Assembly: GCA_030019395.1 (NCBI GenBank)
Contig: JASEES010000002.1
Location: 1 to 47,442, forward strand
Source of the DNA: Methanolinea sp.
GTDB lineage: Archaea > Halobacteriota > Methanomicrobia > Methanomicrobiales > Methanospirillaceae
DNA length: 47,442 nt
Direction of reading: 5' to 3'
Of this stretch, positions 16,264-24,281 are shown in pieces (position 1 is the stretch's first letter; each line of letters begins with the position of its first letter). Both the position numbers and the translations under genes were made by a program. The notes below the pieces were generated by a model that was given only the letters and a program-made list of their open reading frames with translations, made no database searches and had not been told where the DNA came from.

Positions 16264-16533
16264 ATGCCCGGTTCTCACGATATTATCGTCTATTCACTCG
16301 AATCATGCCCGAATTGCGAGATCCTGAAGGAATTTCTGATAGGGCGGGGTCTCTCTTTCAGCGAGCGGGACCTCTCCACGGCCGAGGCGCTGGCAGACCT
16401 CCGCATCAACGGTGTCTTCGTTCGCGAGGCACCCGTCCTCCGGAACGGGGACCGGTTCCTCGTGTCCGGTGACATGTTCGCCGCATCAGGCCTGCGCACG
16501 GATACAGTTCTCTCCTTCCTCGAGGGGCACTGA
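16264..16533 (+). CDS. Glutaredoxin-like NrdH-type redox protein
   Basis: The 89-residue protein has a thioredoxin fold pattern with the active-site C-P-N-C at residues 15-18 after a beta strand (I-I-V-Y-S-L-E-S). The second half contains the cis-proline region (V-R-E-A-P-V-L) and a short glycine-containing segment as in glutaredoxins. Its stop codon overlaps the ATG of nrdD by one base. In Methanosarcina barkeri a similar glutaredoxin-like protein, reduced by a ferredoxin:disulfide reductase, supplies electrons to class III ribonucleotide reductase. The same job is inferred here from position and motif. Confidence 0.8.
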   Translation: MPGSHDIIVYSLESCPNCEILKEFLIGRGLSFSERDLSTAEALADLRINGVFVREAPVLRNGDRFLVSGDMFAASGLRTDTVLSFLEGH

Positions 16534-18716
16534 TGCCGGGGCGCCACACGAGGCAGTCGACCCTCGACGGCGTTTTTGTCGCCCCGATGCCCCCTGTCCG
16601 GACAACGGACGGGCATATCCTGGAATGGGACCGGGAACGGATCGTCCGCCAGATCGTCGAGGAGACAAAACTCGTCTCCACGTTCTATGGTTACGAGAGC
16701 GCAAGCGAGGAGACCGCCCGGGAGATAGCACGGCTCGTGGAAGAGAGGATCAAGTCGATGAACCTCCAGACCTTGAGCGGGCCGCTCATCAGGGAGATCG
16801 TCAATATCACGCTGCTCGAGAAGGGGATGGTCCAGTACCGGAACGTCTGCACACGCGTGGGGACACCCGTGTACGACGCCCACCAGATAGACGTGGGACG
16901 CGGTTTCGAAGCGAGGGACAACGCAAACCTCCAGGAGAACGCGGAGACCTCGCACAAGAAGAAGGCAGACAAGATCAGCAAGGAACAGTACCTCCTCCAG
17001 CTTCCCCCCCACCTCGCGGACCACCACCTTTCGGGCAACATCCACATCCACGACCTCGAGTACTTCGGGACACGCCCGTTTTGCCAGGACTGGGACCTCC
17101 GCTACTTCTTCTACTACGGCCTGATGCCTGACGGGAACGGCACGAAGGCATCGGTCGCGGGGCCTGCAAAGCGGGCAGAGGTCGCAGTCCTCCACGCTGT
17201 CAAGGCACTCGGGAGTGCACAGACGAACTTTGCAGGGGGCCAGGGATACTACAACTTCCTCACGTTCCTTGCACCGTACTTCGAGGGCATGGCGTACGAC
17301 GAGATCAAGCAGCTCATGCAGATGTTCGTGTACGAGATGACGCAGATGATGGTTGCCCGGGGAGGCCAGCTCGTCTTCTCGTCCGTCCAGCTCAGCCCGG
17401 GAGTCCCCTCCCTCTGGAAGGACAAGCCATGCGTGTACCGCGGGATGGTCTGGGACGGGACGAGGGGACCGCGCAGGACGTACGGGGAGTTCGAGAGGGA
17501 GGTACGTCTCCTCTTCAAGGCATTAATGGAGGTCATGCTCGAGGGGGACGCATGGGGAAAGCCGTTCTCCTTCCCCAAGCCCGAGATCAGCATCGAGCCG
17601 GACTTCATGCAGGAGGACGAGGCATTCAACGATGCGCATCCTGACCTGCCGACCTACCGCGACCTGTACCTCCTCACGTTTGAACTCGCCTCCAAGTTCG
17701 GAACGCCCTACTACGATAACCAGATCCCGGCATACCGGGGTGCCGGGAAGGGCATATCGTGTTACCAGTGCTGTGCCTACCAGTTCTCGGCCATTGCCGA
17801 CCAGGACAGCCAGTTCGAGGACAAGCTCTACTTCCGTGACGGGAAGCACTTCTCCATGGGGTCGTGGCAGGTCGTCTCCCTCAACTGCCCACGGGCGGCA
17901 TACCGGGCAGGGGGAGACAACGAGAAGCTCTTTGCCGAGCTCCGGGCACTGATGGACGTCTGCGTGGAGGTCTTCAGGATCAAGAGGCGGTGGCTTGAGA
18001 CCATCCGGGCACAGGGCAGGATGCCGTTTGCCATGCAGCGCCCGAGGGATCCGCACACGGGTGAGCGGGGAGCCGTTGCCGTGGATCTCGACGGCCTCGT
18101 GTACACGATTGGCGTGGTCGGTGTCAACGAGATGGTGCAGCACCACACCGGTGCGCAGATGCACGAGTCACGCGAGGCATTCTCGCTTGCTGTCCTTGCA
18201 ATGACAAAGATGGAATTCTATGCAAAGGAGCTCTCGGAACGCCACAAAATGACGATTGCCCTTGCCCGTACCCCTGCAGAGACCACGGGCCAGCGGTTTG
18301 CAGTCGCAGACCTCCTCAACAGCGAGTTCAGGGACCACGCAAAGAGGGTGATCAAGGGTGACCTGGAGAAAGCACAGAGGGACCTTGGAAAGACCCGCGA
18401 TCTCCCCATTTACTACACGAACGGGACCCACGTGGCCCCCGGTGCAAACATCACGATGGCCGAGAGGATCGCAATCGAGCACGTCTTCTTCCCGATCGTG
18501 GACGGGGGGAATATCTTCCACATCTGGCTCGGTGAATCCCGCCCTGACCCGCGGGGGCTCATGGAGATGGCCCTCAACCTCTGCCGGACAACCCAGATTG
18601 GGTACTTTGCGTTCACGCGTGACCTCACGGTCTCGCTCCACCAGTTCCGCGAGCATGAAGGGGAGCGTGGCCGGATATCCGGGTGGGTCGCGACCGGCCC
18701 CGGTGTCAGGGCATAG
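16533..18716 (+). CDS. nrdD: Anaerobic (class III) ribonucleoside-triphosphate reductase
   Basis: It reduces NTPs to dNTPs by a glycyl-radical mechanism. An ATP-cone lies at about residues 20-110 (T-T-D-G-H-I-L-E-W-D). The catalytic barrel follows, with H-I-H-D-L-E-Y near 172 and a cysteine cluster I-S-C-Y-Q-C-C (C410, C413, C414) where the thiyl-radical cysteine belongs. The C-terminus ends with G-R-I-S-G-W, in which Gly717 is the likely radical site. The paired C-x-x-C zinc ligands usually found just before the radical loop are absent. The reductant is probably the NrdH-like product upstream. The activating radical-SAM enzyme NrdG is not in the window. Length (727) is normal. Confidence 0.93.
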   Translation: MPGRHTRQSTLDGVFVAPMPPVRTTDGHILEWDRERIVRQIVEETKLVSTFYGYESASEETAREIARLVEERIKSMNLQTLSGPLIREIVNITLLEKGMVQYRNVCTRVGTPVYDAHQIDVGRGFEARDNANLQENAETSHKKKADKISKEQYLLQLPPHLADHHLSGNIHIHDLEYFGTRPFCQDWDLRYFFYYGLMPDGNGTKASVAGPAKRAEVAVLHAVKALGSAQTNFAGGQGYYNFLTFLAPYFEGMAYDEIKQLMQMFVYEMTQMMVARGGQLVFSSVQLSPGVPSLWKDKPCVYRGMVWDGTRGPRRTYGEFEREVRLLFKALMEVMLEGDAWGKPFSFPKPEISIEPDFMQEDEAFNDAHPDLPTYRDLYLLTFELASKFGTPYYDNQIPAYRGAGKGISCYQCCAYQFSAIADQDSQFEDKLYFRDGKHFSMGSWQVVSLNCPRAAYRAGGDNEKLFAELRALMDVCVEVFRIKRRWLETIRAQGRMPFAMQRPRDPHTGERGAVAVDLDGLVYTIGVVGVNEMVQHHTGAQMHESREAFSLAVLAMTKMEFYAKELSERHKMTIALARTPAETTGQRFAVADLLNSEFRDHAKRVIKGDLEKAQRDLGKTRDLPIYYTNGTHVAPGANITMAERIAIEHVFFPIVDGGNIFHIWLGESRPDPRGLMEMALNLCRTTQIGYFAFTRDLTVSLHQFREHEGERGRISGWVATGPGVRA

Positions 18717-18751
18717 GGCCCTGCCGGGTCCTCCCTGCCGGGGACTCCACG

Positions 18752-18775
18752 GACTCCTTTTTTGGAAAAAACCGC
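18752..18775. terminator. Bidirectional oligo-T / oligo-A terminator
   Basis: Six T at 18758-18763 and six A at 18766-18771 lie between the convergent ends of nrdD and the cysteine hydrolase gene. Each strand therefore reads a T-run shortly after its stop codon. Confidence 0.5.
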
Positions 18776-18783
18776 GCCTGGTA

Positions 18784-19371
18784 TCACGGGTCGATCGGGA
18801 CGGGTGTATCGAGGATCCGGGGCACTTCCGCGGCCCTGATGATCCGTGTCCCGATGTTTTCCATGTCACGGACGTTTGCGGCATGGACCTCCGCGCTCTG
18901 GGCAGCAACCGCATCGGTGACGAGGAAGACCTCGTAGTTGCAGGCCGCCGCATCAAAGACGGTTGTCCGGACGCAGTTGGGGGTCTGGATCCCGGTCACG
19001 AAGAGGCGCGTCACCCCGAGGGATCGGAGCAGGAGGTCGAGATCCGTCCCGGTGAACGCGCTCATCCGGGTCTTCTCGATGGTATATTCGCCGGGTGCGG
19101 GTGAGAGTTCGTCGATGACCGCCGCCCCCCACGAACCCCTGACAGCGAATGCCCGCCTGCGGAAGAGTTCCCTGCGGAAGACCTCGACGTCGGACCCGTC
19201 ACTCCGGTGGACCCGCAGGACATGGATCACGGGGAGGTGGCGCTCCCGGAAGGCATCGAGGACCTCCCGGATGCGGGGGATGATCTCCCCGGCACCGGCC
19301 ACGCGGAGTGGCGATCCTTCTCTCACGAAATCGTTCTGCATGTCGATGATCAGGAGTGCGGAAAGACCCAT
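18784..19371 (-). CDS. Isochorismatase/nicotinamidase-family cysteine hydrolase
   Basis: The 195-residue protein starts with A-L-L-I-I-D-M-Q-N-D-F, the family signature. The predicted catalytic triad is Asp10, Lys100 (I-E-K-T-R-M-S-A-F) and Cys133 (G-I-Q-T-P-N-C-V-R). A cis-peptide and substrate loop fit the T-G-I-Q-T segment. Members hydrolyse amides or enol ethers, including nicotinamide, isochorismate and small carbamoyl compounds. Substrate cannot be assigned. The sequence lacks the clear metal-site pattern (D-x-H-x-x-x-x-H) of nicotinamidases, so I do not call it PncA. The frame extends upstream to 19596, but the family N-terminus begins at 19371. Confidence 0.85.
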   Translation of the reverse strand: MGLSALLIIDMQNDFVREGSPLRVAGAGEIIPRIREVLDAFRERHLPVIHVLRVHRSDGSDVEVFRRELFRRRAFAVRGSWGAAVIDELSPAPGEYTIEKTRMSAFTGTDLDLLLRSLGVTRLFVTGIQTPNCVRTTVFDAAACNYEVFLVTDAVAAQSAEVHAANVRDMENIGTRIIRAAEVPRILDTPVPIDP

Positions 19372-19445
19372 GGATCTCACGTACCTGTGATATACCTGCC
19401 GGTTCAAAATACTGGTAGATCTCATAAAGACCGGGAGAACAAAAG

Positions 19446-20249
19446 ATGGAACCGCTCGTTGCTGCTGCAGTCCTCGTCGGGACAGGGGGAACGGCCGGTT
19501 TTGCATCCGGTCTCTTCGGGATTGGCGGGGGCTTTCTGATGACTCCTGTCCTCTACTGGCTCTTTTCAACGGGGGGAATCGGCGACACGGAAGCAACCCG
19601 CCTCGCCTTCGGGACGTCTCTTGCAGTCATCATTCCGACGATGGTCAGCGGCACTGCAGGTCATCACAGGAGAGAGGCAGTCGACTGGAAAGCAGCAGTC
19701 CCCCTTGCGGCAGGCGCCGTTTTGGGAGGTCTTTTCGGGGGAACGGTCGCATCTTACCTTCCCGGAACCACGTTGCGGACCATCTTTGCGGTTCTCGTCA
19801 TTACGATGGCAATCAGGATGGCCTGGTCCAGCCAGTCATCCCCGGAAAACCGGAAGAACGGTTCAGGACCAGCATTTGGGGTACTCGGGTTCTTCATCGG
19901 GACAGTATCGGGCCTTGCCGGCATCGGCGGCGGTGTCCTGCTCGTCCCGCTGCTCGTCATCCTCTTCGGTTTCCCGGTGCACAGTGCCATCGGGACGTCA
20001 TCGGCATGCCTCGTCTTCTCCTCGGGTGCAGCGGTGATAGCGTACATTATCCATGGGCTGTCTGCACCCGGCCTGCCGCCCCTGTCCCTGGGTTACGTGT
20101 ACCTCCCCGCGTGGGCCGCGCTCGTCGTGACAACGGTGCCCCTGTCCCGGATCGGCGTCCGCTTCTCCCACACGTGCACCCCCGGGTTCCTCCAGGGACT
20201 GCTTGCCGTCCTCATGGTTGCCATCGGCCTGTCCATGCTGGTGGCGTGA
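19446..20249 (+). CDS. TauE/SafE-family membrane transporter
   Basis: This 267-residue, very hydrophobic protein has about eight transmembrane segments in two homologous halves. Each half begins with the family motif: G-L-F-G-I-G-G-G-F-L near residue 24 and G-L-A-G-I-G-G-G-V-L near 155. Family members export sulfite, sulfoacetate or related sulfur and organic anions, or take them up. The substrate is unknown here. The ATG is preceded by GGGAG at a good distance. It is divergent from the cysteine hydrolase with a 74-base promoter region between them. Confidence 0.85.
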   Translation: MEPLVAAAVLVGTGGTAGFASGLFGIGGGFLMTPVLYWLFSTGGIGDTEATRLAFGTSLAVIIPTMVSGTAGHHRREAVDWKAAVPLAAGAVLGGLFGGTVASYLPGTTLRTIFAVLVITMAIRMAWSSQSSPENRKNGSGPAFGVLGFFIGTVSGLAGIGGGVLLVPLLVILFGFPVHSAIGTSSACLVFSSGAAVIAYIIHGLSAPGLPPLSLGYVYLPAWAALVVTTVPLSRIGVRFSHTCTPGFLQGLLAVLMVAIGLSMLVA

Positions 20250-20400
20250 CCAGGATCTCTTCAGGCATGCAAAAGAACGGTGAAAATCACGTGATTCTCA
20301 TCGGGACAGACGTCTGCCGGATGAAAAAAGGCGGAGCCGTTTCAAAGCCTGAAAAAAAGAGAAGAGAGCCGCCCGGGAGTGCAGGGACCACTCATCCGTC

Positions 20401-20838
20401 CTATCCCGATTCTGCCGGTGTACTCCGGGGAGGGACCTTCTTCTTCTTGAGGATGATATCGAGAACACCGTGCCTTACCTGGTAGAAGCTGTGGATGACA
20501 TCGATCCGGCAGGAGACCGGGACGGGGATGCGCCTCTCGTTGACGACGATATGGAGCGATTCTGCCGTGATGTCGGCATAGGGAGCAGTGTGGAGGGTGG
20601 AGGGAAGCCTTGCCGTGACAAACAGCATGTCGGGGGAGTCGATGATCTCGATCGGGATATCATTCTCCTCGCTCCGGGAATTCGGGTTCCTCGTGAAGTG
20701 AGGCGACCCGCCGTTCGTGATAATCGTGCAGCCGATGATACGGGCGTTCTCTTCCTGGGGCAGGTTCCGCAGGAGTTCCTCTACCATCCTGGCGATTTTC
20801 TTAAGCATTTCGTCGTACGGGTTTTCAGAATCCGGCAT
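20401..20838 (-). CDS. Divergent Hsp20-like domain protein
   Basis: The product (145 residues from the ATG at 20838) has a short acidic N-terminal helix (Y-D-E-M-L-K-K-I-A-R-M) and a beta-rich C-terminal half that resembles an alpha-crystallin domain: I-E-I-I-D-S-P-D-M-L-F-V-T-A-R-L-P, L-H-I-V-V-N and D-V-I-H-S-F-Y-Q-V-R-H-G-V-L-D-I-I-L-K-K. It lacks the usual I-x-I tail. Its start lies 14 bases inside the end of the ArsR-type regulator gene, so both are cotranscribed and coupled. It may be a chaperone-like or regulatory partner of that protein. An upstream frame extension to 20877 is unlikely. Confidence 0.65.
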   Translation of the reverse strand: MPDSENPYDEMLKKIARMVEELLRNLPQEENARIIGCTIITNGGSPHFTRNPNSRSEENDIPIEIIDSPDMLFVTARLPSTLHTAPYADITAESLHIVVNERRIPVPVSCRIDVIHSFYQVRHGVLDIILKKKKVPPRSTPAESG

Positions 20839-21445
20839 GGGTATCACGCAGGCGGAATGTCTCACCGGCCTGTTCAATCATATGTTTCTTCCTGAGTATC
20901 TCAAGGTTATCGGATACGGCATCCCGCGGTGCTTCTGTCAACTCGCATAGGTCGTCCAGGGTCAGGTCACAGTGGGCCAGGCTGATGAGTATGTCTGTCT
21001 GGAGGGGGTTGTCAAGAGCAGCTTGTGCAAGGTTCGTTATATCCCTGATTTGCCCGTCGATTGCCTGTTCGGTATTTTTCAGCTTTTCTGCGAGTTCCTC
21101 GCGCAATTCGATCATCCTGCGCAGCTGGAAGAGGGCTGACCGGAGCCTGTTTGATTCGTCCCTTGTTGCGGTTTGGAGTTGTTCACGCTTGAGAAGCCGG
21201 ATCATCACGTCAATGTCATTGGCCAGGTAGTAGTACTTGCGGCGCCTCTCGTCCATCCGGAACGAGAGGATCTCCTCCCTTTCCATGATCTGGAGATGCT
21301 CGATAACGGCTTTCGGAGAGAGCATCAGCCTGTCGGATATCTCCGTGACAAAACAGGGCTTCTGTCGTAAGAGATCGATGATCCTTCTCCGGTTGCGATT
21401 ACCGAGAATATCAAGGATTCTGGCGATCTCGACCTGGTCAAGCAT
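20825..21445 (-). CDS. ArsR-type winged-helix transcriptional regulator
   Basis: Residues 1-75 form a winged helix: I-L-D-I-L-G-N-R-N-R-R-R-I-I-D-L-L, a recognition-helix region L-S-P-K-A-V-I-E-H-L-Q-I-M, and a wing with R-R-K-Y-Y-Y. A long charged helix follows (about 85-135, probably a coiled-coil dimerisation region). The tail (145-200) looks like a second, degenerate helix-turn-helix (L-D-D-L-C-E-L, V-S-D-N-L-E-I-L-R-K). No metal-binding C-x-C motif of classic ArsR is present, so it probably does not sense metals. A palindromic element at its own start suggests autoregulation, and the coupled Hsp20-like gene suggests a stress or protein-state signal. Confidence 0.82.
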   Translation of the reverse strand: MLDQVEIARILDILGNRNRRRIIDLLRQKPCFVTEISDRLMLSPKAVIEHLQIMEREEILSFRMDERRRKYYYLANDIDVMIRLLKREQLQTATRDESNRLRSALFQLRRMIELREELAEKLKNTEQAIDGQIRDITNLAQAALDNPLQTDILISLAHCDLTLDDLCELTEAPRDAVSDNLEILRKKHMIEQAGETFRLRDTHAGF

Positions 21446-21454
21446 CAGTTACTT

Positions 21455-21481
21455 TATGTTAGTAATACTCATAAATAAAAT
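21455..21481 (-). promoter_or_regulatory. Promoter with possible operator for the ArsR-type regulator
   Basis: On the minus strand ATTTTATTTAT (21471-21481) is the likely TATA box. Transcription would start within a few bases of the ATG at 21445. Between them lies AGTA-A-TACT (21461-21469) flanked by TATG and CATA, a small imperfect palindrome overlapping the start site, where a repressor would be expected. Confidence 0.4.
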
Positions 21482-21659
21482 GTATCGTCGTTTCATGGAG
21501 GTCGGAAAAGCATCAGGGGGGGGCTCCCTGATATTTGTGGCGGGGGAAATTCCTTAATTCAACCATCAAAAAGGAAGGTGGACAGGTACAGCAGGATGGG
21601 GGTGCCCGGTCAATCGAATATAAAAATTTTTCACACATACCGGGAAAACACTCTATCCG

Positions 21660-21980
21660 GTGCAGAAAGCCTACCAGATCATGATTGGAGCCCTTTTTGC
21701 CTTGCTGGGCGGGCTTCTTATGCTTGACGTCCTCCTCACGACGATTATCCTTCGTCTTGGCGGGTTCGAGATGAACCCTGTCATGGCATGGATTGTCCAG
21801 AACCCCTGCCTCCACCTCGGAGTAAAGTGCGCCTTTGCCGGCTTCATCATCTACGTGGCCGGGCGTGCGGAAGAAATGAAGGAATATTCCGGGGCCATCA
21901 TACTCATGGCTGTCTGTGCGTTCTTCATGGTGGTCTTTGTTCACAATCTCGCAATCTTCATGGGAATCTTCTTTTCCTGA
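21660..21980 (+). CDS. Small DUF5658-like membrane protein
   Basis: The 106-residue product has three to four hydrophobic segments (about 6-30, 55-68, 80-104) and the pattern D-V-L-L-T-T-I-I-L-R-L-G-G-F-E-M-N-P-V-M-A, which resembles the D-x-x-x-T, E-x-N-P core of DUF5658 proteins. Function is unknown. I place the start at the GTG at 21660, just after the expected transcription start from a TATA-like AATATAAAAAT at 21618-21628. An ATG at 21681 is an alternative. Neither has a clear ribosome binding site. Confidence 0.6.
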   Translation: MQKAYQIMIGALFALLGGLLMLDVLLTTIILRLGGFEMNPVMAWIVQNPCLHLGVKCAFAGFIIYVAGRAEEMKEYSGAIILMAVCAFFMVVFVHNLAIFMGIFFS

Positions 21981-22069
21981 AAGGGTCCCGGATTACGCGA
22001 CAGCCGGCGAGTGGGGTTGAACAGGGGCATTATCTCCCGTTTAACGCCCCAGAAACCGGCAGCAGGGTG

Positions 22070-22078
22070 AAAAAAAAG
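22070..22078 (-). terminator. Oligo-T terminator after guaB
   Basis: Nine A on the plus strand give a nine-base T-run on the minus strand a few bases past the guaB stop codon. Confidence 0.5.
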
Positions 22079-22081
22079 GTA

Positions 22082-23548
22082 TTAATCGGTGAGGCGGTAA
22101 TTCGGGGCCTCGTCCGTGATCATGATATTGTGGGGGTGACTCTCGGTGTGCCCTGCGGCAGTTATCCTGACGAACCTTGTCTTTTCGTGCATGTCACTGA
22201 TCGTATGGGACCCGGTGTACCCCATCGCGGCCTTCAGCCCGCCGACAAGCTGGTAGACGACCTCGGATACGCTCCCGACGTAAGGGGTCACTCCCTCCAC
22301 GCCTTCGGGCACGAACTTGGTCTTTCCTATCTCCTTTTTCTGGAAGTACCTGTCGCTGGAGACGCCCCCGCTCATCACGCCGAGGGACCCCATTCCCCTG
22401 TACTGCTTGTACCGCCGTCCCTTCATCGTGATGATGCGGCCCGGGGACTCGTCGGTCCCGGCAAAGAGGCTCCCAATCATAACGGAATCGGCACCCGCCG
22501 CAATTGCCTTTGCAACATCGCCGCTGAACCTGATGCCACCGTCCGCAATCAGCGGGACCCCTGTCTCCCGGATGACATCCGCCACGCTCGCGATCGCTGT
22601 CACCTGGGGTATGCCCACGCCTGCAACGATCCGGGTGGTGCATATGGACCCGGGCCCGATGCCGACCTTGAGGCCGTCGACCGTGTCCACGAGATCTTCT
22701 GCTGCAGCTGCCGTCGCGATGTTTCCTGCAATCACGTCAGCCTTCACGCTCCCCTTGATGTCCCGGATGGACTTCACGACGTTCTGGTTGTGCCCGTGGG
22801 CACAGTCGACAACGAGTGCATCTGCACCGCACTCGTCGAGCCGCACGGCTCTTTCGAAGTCGAACGGACCGACTGCTGCTGCCACGCGGAGCCGCTTCTG
22901 CGAATCCCTGGTGGCATTGGGATACTGCCTCTTCTCGAGGACATCCTGCATCGTGATGATGCCAATCAGGTGACCCTCGGAATCGACAACGGGCAGGCGC
23001 TCGACCTTGTTGGTATACATGGTCTCGAGTGCCTGTTCCATGGAAATGTTCTCCCGGGCAGTGATCGGATCCCTTGTCATGATTGCCCGGACACTCTCGT
23101 TTCCCCGCCGCGTGGCGATCGCCCGCACGTCTCTCCGGCTGACGATACCCACGATCTTTCCCGCCTCGACGACCGGGACACCGCCTATCCCGTGCTCGAC
23201 CATGAGGCGCTCGACCTCGGCAACACTCGTCTCCGGGTCCACCGAGAGTACTTTCCTCTCGATGAGCTGCTCTGACTCCTTCACCCGCCGGACCTCTGCG
23301 ACCTCCTGTTCTGCGGACATGTTCCTGTGGATGACACCGATTCCCCCTTCCCGGGCAAGCGCAATGGCCATGGCCGACTCCGTGACCGTGTCCATCGCTG
23401 CGCTGACGAGGGGGATGTTCATCGGGATGTTCCGCGAGAACCGCGTCCTGATATCTGCCTCGTTTGGCTCAACGAGCGATGATGCGGGAACGAGAAGGAC
23501 ATCATCGAATGTTAGTGCGAGGGGAGCATTCAGTTTCTCGGAAAACAT
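22082..23548 (-). CDS. guaB: Inosine-5'-monophosphate dehydrogenase
   Basis: It oxidises IMP to XMP with NAD, the committed step to GMP. The (beta/alpha)8 barrel is interrupted by two CBS domains at about residues 95-205 (I-G-G-V-P-V-V and V-E-R-L-P-V-V). The catalytic loop G-P-G-S-I-C-T-T has the nucleophile Cys303, and the flap carries S-D-R-Y-F-Q. Length (488) is standard. It begins three bases after the stop of mfnB, so the two are cotranscribed although they belong to different pathways. CBS domains usually bind adenine nucleotides and adjust activity to the purine balance. Confidence 0.95.
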   Translation of the reverse strand: MFSEKLNAPLALTFDDVLLVPASSLVEPNEADIRTRFSRNIPMNIPLVSAAMDTVTESAMAIALAREGGIGVIHRNMSAEQEVAEVRRVKESEQLIERKVLSVDPETSVAEVERLMVEHGIGGVPVVEAGKIVGIVSRRDVRAIATRRGNESVRAIMTRDPITARENISMEQALETMYTNKVERLPVVDSEGHLIGIITMQDVLEKRQYPNATRDSQKRLRVAAAVGPFDFERAVRLDECGADALVVDCAHGHNQNVVKSIRDIKGSVKADVIAGNIATAAAAEDLVDTVDGLKVGIGPGSICTTRIVAGVGIPQVTAIASVADVIRETGVPLIADGGIRFSGDVAKAIAAGADSVMIGSLFAGTDESPGRIITMKGRRYKQYRGMGSLGVMSGGVSSDRYFQKKEIGKTKFVPEGVEGVTPYVGSVSEVVYQLVGGLKAAMGYTGSHTISDMHEKTRFVRITAAGHTESHPHNIMITDEAPNYRLTD

Positions 23549-23551
23549 GGT

Positions 23552-24238
23552 TCAATGCACCATCCGGGCCAGTTTTTCCACGAGTTCCTCCCTGATTCCG
23601 GAATCACGGTCGCCCCCGCAGACCAGCCCGCGGACGCCGATGATGTCCGGGGAGATCTTCCTGATGACGGGGAGATCATCGAACGTGAGCGATCCTGCAA
23701 TGGCCGTCCCGATACCATTGTCCCTGTTTAATTTGCAGAAATCACGCAGTTCCTGCTCGCTCATGAACTCGAGGGTGCTCCTCCCGTCCTTTATCCCGGT
23801 ATCCACCATGGCCACGTCGGCGCCGGCCCGTGCAGCCAGCGGTGCCATATCAGAGGGTGAGATGGAACCAAGCCGTGCCCAGTCCGAATAACTGGCAATC
23901 ACGACCTTTTTCTCCGGGAATTCGTCCTTGACGGCCCGGACAACGGCCCTGATGAGCTCTTCTGCCCGGGAAGCACCGTCGAACATGAGCCCGACCTTGA
24001 TGTAATCAGCACCGGCACAGGCTGCCCCGTACGCTGCAAGGGCAGCTCCGCCCGGACGGAAATCAAAGTCCCCTATGGCTGCACTCACCGGTTTTGGAGA
24101 GAGTTTCCTGATGCTCCGGATAACCCAGGGAAAATTCGCACCCAGTGACCCCTCGGAGGGTTTCTTCACGTCGATGATATCAGCGGCAAGAGACCGTTTT
24201 GCTTCCTCGATGTCCCTCGGGCTGACCAATAATTGCAT
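23552..24238 (-). CDS. mfnB: (5-Formylfuran-3-yl)methyl phosphate synthase
   Basis: MfnB joins two glyceraldehyde-3-phosphate molecules to form the furan precursor of methanofuran, the C1 carrier at the first step of methanogenesis from CO2. The 228-residue sequence shows the family hallmarks: L-L-V-S-P at the N-terminus, D-V-K-K-P-S-E-G-S-L-G-A-N-F-P-W with Lys25 at the Schiff-base position, and Y-I-K-V-G-L with Lys81 as second active-site lysine. It forms a short operon with guaB. A 43-base interval separates it from the divergent HisA/HisF-like gene. Confidence 0.93.
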   Translation of the reverse strand: MQLLVSPRDIEEAKRSLAADIIDVKKPSEGSLGANFPWVIRSIRKLSPKPVSAAIGDFDFRPGGAALAAYGAACAGADYIKVGLMFDGASRAEELIRAVVRAVKDEFPEKKVVIASYSDWARLGSISPSDMAPLAARAGADVAMVDTGIKDGRSTLEFMSEQELRDFCKLNRDNGIGTAIAGSLTFDDLPVIRKISPDIIGVRGLVCGGDRDSGIREELVEKLARMVH

Positions 24239-24281
24239 AGGATTTAATGATCCTGCTATCTAATAGTGATTACGCTCTCGC

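Noticed and set aside
18600-18760. Frameshift in nrdD that would restore a zinc-binding C-terminus
   Set aside because: I looked at the bases after the stop in other frames and saw no C-x-x-C pairs or R-V-x-G-Y motif, so the short C-terminus is kept as real.
18784-19371. Nicotinamidase PncA
   Set aside because: The catalytic triad fits the superfamily, but the nicotinamidase metal-site pattern is not seen.
20401-20838. Gas vesicle protein GvpH identity for the Hsp20-like gene
   Set aside because: GvpH is also Hsp20-like, but no other gas vesicle gene is present, so a general Hsp20-like label is safer.
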